From: Endothia cerciana
Taxonomy: Eukaryota > Ascomycota > Sordariomycetes > Diaporthales > Cryphonectriaceae
Direction of reading: 5' to 3'
Assembly: GCA_026119935.1 (NCBI GenBank)
Contig: JALRMH010000049.1
Coordinates: 62,001 to 126,000, forward strand
DNA: 64,000 bases
Under the pieces are notes generated by a model. The model was not told the DNA's origin and ran no database searches. It saw nothing but the letters and a program-made list of their open reading frames with translations. This document shows, in pieces, positions 59,890-64,000 of the stretch; the first letter of the stretch is position 1; each line of letters starts with the position of its first letter. Position numbers and translations under genes: made by a program.

Positions 59890-59927
59890 CCAGTGCCAGT
59901 GCCAGTGCCAGTGCCAGTGCCAGTGCC
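59890..59927. repeat. Hexanucleotide microsatellite (CCAGTG)n
   Basis: About six copies of the CCAGTG unit, within the DGK1/SPB4 spacer. Confidence 0.92.
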
Positions 59928-60684
59928 CACTGCGTGTGCATATGGAGACGAGAATCAGGGAAGGACAGCGCCGAGGGGAACAAGTGGGATAGGGTAGTTG
60001 ACATCGATTTGTCACTCATGTCTCTAGTCCAGCCTGTTCACTGGTCCGGCCCAGATGTTCCCAAGTACCTCGACAGGGCCTCAGGGTACATACTACATAT
60101 GTTGTAGATAGTAGTACCTGCTGGCCTGTGCACTCGGCCAAACTCCACCACTGGACACCAGATGTACAGGCGACTTGGGACTGCCAGGCATGTGACAGGG
60201 TCCGGGCAGTCCCTAAGAAACCTAAAAAAAATTAAGAAAATTAAAAAAAAAATTAAAATTAAAACTCAAGCCAGACGCTCTCGACATCCCGTCCTGAATA
60301 GTCAGTATGAGATCGAGTCAAGTGTTATTGCCACAGCTGGCCGTGTATCCTGTTTTACCTTTCCATATTGACATTTCTTCAGCACACTACATGGCAGGTT
60401 TTCAAATACATGCTGCCCCGGAGTACTCAGGACCCGGAAACTCCGACGCTGCTAGAGGTGCTGCGCACAGAGTACAAGGTACGGGACACAGGCGGTCACG
60501 ATAAGATAACCTTATTTTTCTTCTGTTCCCGCGGCCGGCAAGAAGAAGAAAAAGTTCTGGGCTATTCATCAACACCCTCTCCTCGGCCGATGTCGAATTT
60601 GCCCAGCACGATATCTCCGGTGTCCAGACCCTTCATCTGAACGACAAAAAGGCCGTGGTACATTGCGGCGCAGACCAAAGAGTG

Positions 60685-62651
60685 ATGGCCCCGAAGGCCA
60701 CGACCAAAAAAGACCCGCGGGCCTGGGATGCCCTCACACCACCGCTGGCCGACTGGATCCTCGACTCGATCAACAGCAACGGCTGGGGCGCACGCATGAC
60801 CCCCGTGCAGGCGGCGACCATCCCCCTCTTTCGAAGGCACACCGATGTCGTCGTCGAGGCCGTCACTGGCAGCGGCAAGACCCTCTCCTACCTGATCCCC
60901 GTCATCGACAAGATCCTGCGAGCAGACGAGTCCCTGAAGCAACACAACGTGACCGGCATAATAGTCAGCCCCACGAGGGAGCTAGCACAACAGATCTACG
61001 ACGTCCTCACGACCAATATCCTGCCATTCCACCCGCCGTCTGCCCAAATATTGCCCACCCTGAAGGAGGATGATAAGAGGCACCTCACCTGGGAGCCGGT
61101 GGTCGTGCCCCAGCTGCTCATAGCAGGCCTCACGAAACCGCGCGCAGACCTCTCCTTCTTCGTGCGGAAATCCCCGAACCTCCTCGTCGCGACCCCGGGT
61201 CGCCTCGCCGAGCTGCTGTCGTCCCCCCTCGTCAAGACCTCCAACCTCGAAGTGCTGGTCATGGACGAGGCGGACCGTCTGCTGGATCTGGGGTTCAAGC
61301 CACAGCTCAACACCATACTGGGATATCTGCCGAAACAGAGGAGGACGGGTCTGTTTAGCGCCTCCATGAGCGAGGCGGTGTCTGAGCTGGTCAGGGCCGG
61401 TTTGAGGAACCCACAGAGGATAGCTGTCACCGTCAAGAGCCTGAAGGACGGCAGCATAATAGAAGAGGTTCGTTCCCTCATGCTAGGAAGGGAAGATTTG
61501 TGCTGATTGTTCTTTTGCAGAGAAAAACACCCGCCTCGCTTCAGCTGACGTATCTGGTCTTGAAAGCATCCCACAAATTCCTTGCTCTTGCGCGCTTGCT
61601 GGAGAGCATGTCTCCACGACCTACAAAGAGCATCCTCTTCCTGAACACTTGCGAGTCGGTCAGGTATCTCTCCAAGGTATTACCGGCGATCATGCCCGCA
61701 GGCTTTGAACTGGTCCTGCTCCACGGCAAGTTGAGGCCGGAGACCCGGGACAAGAACTTTGCCCGATTTCTCACGTCCACAACGCCAACAGTCCTTCTCT
61801 GCACAGACGTGGCGGCCCGTGGCCTGGATATCCCACAGGTCGATCTGGTCGTCCAAGATCCGCCACAAGATCCCAAGACTTACATCCACCGCGCCGGTCG
61901 AGCTGGTCGAGCCGGCAGACGCGGATTGGCAGTGGTCATGCTCCACCCAGGCCGGGAGGAGGATTTTATCCATTTTCTGGACGTCCGCAAGACGCCCGTT
62001 CAGCCATTGAGAGACCCCAAGATCTCCGTCACGGACGAAGAAGCGAAAGAAGCAGCAGCCAAGATCAGGGCGCTGGCCATCGCCGACCGCGAGGTATTTG
62101 ACATGTCTCACAAGGCCTTCCCTAGTTTTGTCAGGAGCTACAGCAAGCACGAGGCCTCCTCAATCTTCCGCGTCAAGGACCTGGACTGGTACGATCTCGC
62201 GGGACAGTATGGCCTAGTCCAACTGCCCAAGATGCCGGAGCTGAAGGGGCTCGACATCGACCGTACATTGGGCCTTGACATCGATATCAAGGCCATTCCC
62301 TACAGAGATAAGGTCCGCGAGAGAAAACGGCAGGCCGCCCTTGCGGAGAGGCAGGCCGCGGTCGAGAATGGCGACGTGGCGGCTGCAGCGCAGAGGGCCA
62401 TTGCGCAGAAGAAGAAGAACGAGGCGTGGAGCGGCAAGGCGGAGAGGGAGGAAGATCGCAGGAAGAGACGCGAGAAGAAGGAGAAGAAGAGGGAGGCTGC
62501 CAGAGTAGCTGGCCTGACGGACGAGGGGAAGCAAGAGCAGCAGAAGCTGGAGGAACTTCTTGCGCAGGTCAGGGCGAAGGTCAGGAAGGAGACTGGAGGA
62601 GATAAGATGGAAGTGGACGGAGATGACGCTTTCGATGGGTTTGACGACTGA
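60685..62651 (+). CDS. spb4: ATP-dependent rRNA helicase Spb4
   Basis: Spb4 is a nucleolar DEAD-box helicase required for 60S subunit assembly (27S pre-rRNA processing). Two exons (60685-61467 and 61521-62651) total 1914 nt, coding 637 residues (yeast Spb4, 606). Motifs in order: MTPVQAATIPLF, Walker A AVTGSGKT near residue 61, SPTRELAQQ, ATPGRLAEL, DEAD in VMDEADRLLDLGFKPQ near 193, and SAS (not SAT) in LFSASM. In the second half come LFLNTCESVRYL, VLLCTDVAARGLDIP and HRAGRAGRAGRRG. The Spb4-typical C-terminal part follows (HKAFPSFVRSYSKHEASSIF), then a Lys/Arg/Glu coiled tail ending in an acidic DDAFDGFDD. The start MAPKATTKK is preferred over the ATG at 60655, which lies in a less conserved leader. 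Confidence 0.97.
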
Positions 62652-63122
62652 ACCGTTCATCCCATCGAAATCCGACACTGATGTTCGGGTTCTCAGGGCA
62701 TGACGACTTTTCCCACCACGCCACAAAGTCTTTCTTATGATACCCTTCGCCTCCGGCCATCTTGACCTGCGCTTCGATGGTAGCCATCTCGAAACCGGCT
62801 CCTGGATCGAAATGCGGTAATTCGCTCTCGTGGTTACGTCGCCCCCGGCGTACGCTCCAGAAGGGCCTTGAACTGTCTCCCCGTGGTGCCGCTGGGGAAG
62901 TCCGTACCCTGACAACTCGGCCCCACCAATACCGCGCCAAATGAATATATATGTGCTCATCCACACATCTGCACGATCCTTGTTGATCTTCCAAGAGGCT
63001 TCTTGTGAGTAGCAGAGCTACGACAGCTACATATCCGTTATTGCCCCCCGCGCTGCTTCATGACACAATAGCCCGTCCGGACCTGTGATACCTACCAACC
63101 GGGACCCCCCCCCCCGGCAGCC
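62652..63122. other. Spacer with promoter of the Ayg1-like gene
   Basis: This holds the SPB4 3' flank and, upstream of the next start, a poly-C tract (about 63107-63116). Nothing else was seen. Confidence 0.5.
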
Positions 63123-64000
63123 ATGACAGACCCGCGCACCGGCTCCCGATGGATCCTTGGCGACAAGTTCGAGCAGGTCTACCCCCATCTCGGGTCCATC
63201 TCGGCGCTCTGGCACGAGAAGTGGAAGTTCCCCTGCGAGCGCTCCCTCTATCCCTTCCACGACGGCGTGTATGAGGACTTCGTGCCTGTCTTCGAGACGC
63301 TCATCGAGAAGGGCATCCACGATGGCTACACGGACGCTTACACGCGCGAGTTCCTCCCCGCGGCCGCGGATCTCGTCCGGCGCGGCGACGAGACCCTGGC
63401 CTCGGGCGGAGGCGGGGACGGGGACCGGGGCGCCGCCGCCCGGCTGTACCTGCGCGCGTGCGCCGTGTACCGCATTGCGCGGTTCCCGTACATCAACTCC
63501 CAGCTGAAGTGGGACGCCTACGGCCTGCAGAAGGCCGCGTACATGAAGGCCGCGGCGCTGTTCGAGCACCCGGTCGCCGACGTCAGCATCGCGCACACGG
63601 CGCGGGACGAGGGCGCGGGGGACGGGACCGTGATCCCGCTGTACGTGCGGTACCCGGAGGGCGCGTCCGCGGAGGCGCCGTGCCCGGCCGTGCTGCTGAT
63701 GTGCGGCCTCGACGGGCACCGCCCGGACAACACAGCGCGGAGCGACGAGTTCCTGGCGAGGGGGTGGGCGAGCGTCATCGTCGACATCCCCGGGACGGCG
63801 GACTGTCCCGCTGCCAGGCGAGATCCGACGAGCGCGGAGAGGCTGTGGACGAGTATCCTGGACTGGTGAGTTGCGGGAGGGGGGGTTGTCTTGACCTGTC
63901 TGGCCCTGTCGGCTATAGTCATCTGAGCTGATGGGCGCTAACTACTGGGTAACCGGCCGCAGGATGAAGGAACAGGGAACCTTCAACATGGCAAAGATCA
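63123..64000 (+). CDS. Ayg1-like alpha/beta hydrolase (3' end cut by the window)
   Basis: The family includes Aspergillus fumigatus Ayg1, which shortens a heptaketide by deacetylation in DHN-melanin synthesis, and related 2,6-dihydropseudooxynicotine hydrolase-like (FrsA-like) enzymes. Exon 1 (63123-63865) and the start of exon 2 (from 63963) give about 260 residues; Ayg1 is about 400. Visible landmarks are RWILGDKFEQVYPHLGS, KWKFPCERSLYPFHDGVYED, AVYRIARFPYIN and CGLDGHRPDNTARSDEFLAR, then DIPGTADCPAARR. The splice reads LDWMKEQGTFNMAKI. The catalytic Ser elbow (G-x-S-x-G) and the rest of the triad lie past the window end, so activity cannot be judged. There is no signal peptide. Whether it sits beside a polyketide synthase, as melanin genes often do, cannot be seen here. 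Confidence 0.9.

Larger units (their letters stand above)
59382..60684. promoter_or_regulatory. Divergent promoter region of DGK1 and SPB4
   Basis: This 1.3-kb region between outward-facing starts contains two microsatellites (listed) and an A-rich stretch at about 60223-60262. No other gene is supported. Confidence 0.5.

Noticed and set aside
1..64000. CRISPR arrays, prokaryotic operons, rRNA genes
   Set aside because: No regularly spaced repeats or rRNA sequence; the introns and gene families are those of a filamentous fungus.

Overview
This window looks like nuclear DNA of a filamentous ascomycete (Pezizomycotina, probably Sordariomycetes). The evidence is short introns (about 50-110 nt) with GTRNGT...YAG ends, compact housekeeping genes on both strands, an alpha-1,3-glucan synthase, an Ayg1-type pigment hydrolase, a pogo/Fot1-type DNA transposon and stop codons of the kind left by repeat-induced point mutation (RIP). 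There is no operon structure. I modelled exons by hand; most multi-exon models close to an exact multiple of three and rebuild conserved family motifs across each junction. The class-level placement is inference.

Region 1 (1-13.7 kb) is gene-poor. It opens with the 3' part of a fungal HGD-type protein kinase, then a decayed three-membrane-segment protein with two stop codons and two frame breaks, then about 9.5 kb where I can support no confident gene.

Region 2 (13.7-28.3 kb) holds a complete six-exon alpha-1,3-glucan synthase (2391 aa). It is followed by a 1857-bp TA-flanked transposon with 58/59-bp inverted repeats and a transposase full of stops, and by a badly frameshifted Kelch-repeat pseudogene.

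Region 3 (28.3-49 kb) is a dense housekeeping block: NOP58 (box C/D snoRNP), VMA6 (V-ATPase subunit d), mitochondrial ribosomal protein uS15m, RPS0/uS2, a serine beta-lactamase-like protein, a frameshifted GNAT acetyltransferase, SEC18/NSF, a CIR_N-domain (LENG1-like) protein with an 8-nt first coding exon, two conserved fungal proteins of unknown function, and KXD1. Many are divergent pairs sharing short promoters.

Region 4 (49-64 kb) begins with a 5.8-kb stretch without a supportable gene. Then come an intact six-exon aquaporin, a frameshifted J-domain remnant, DGK1 (CTP-dependent diacylglycerol kinase), SPB4 (60S-biogenesis DEAD-box helicase) and the 5' part of an Ayg1-like alpha/beta hydrolase that runs off the window.

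I do not see a convincing undescribed system. The points most worth a second look are two non-canonical GC-AG introns (SEC18 and the aquaporin), the transposon whose ends carry a tandemly doubled motif, the long charged tail on NOP58, the NPM-type first pore motif of the aquaporin, and the contrast between decayed accessory islands and intact housekeeping blocks.
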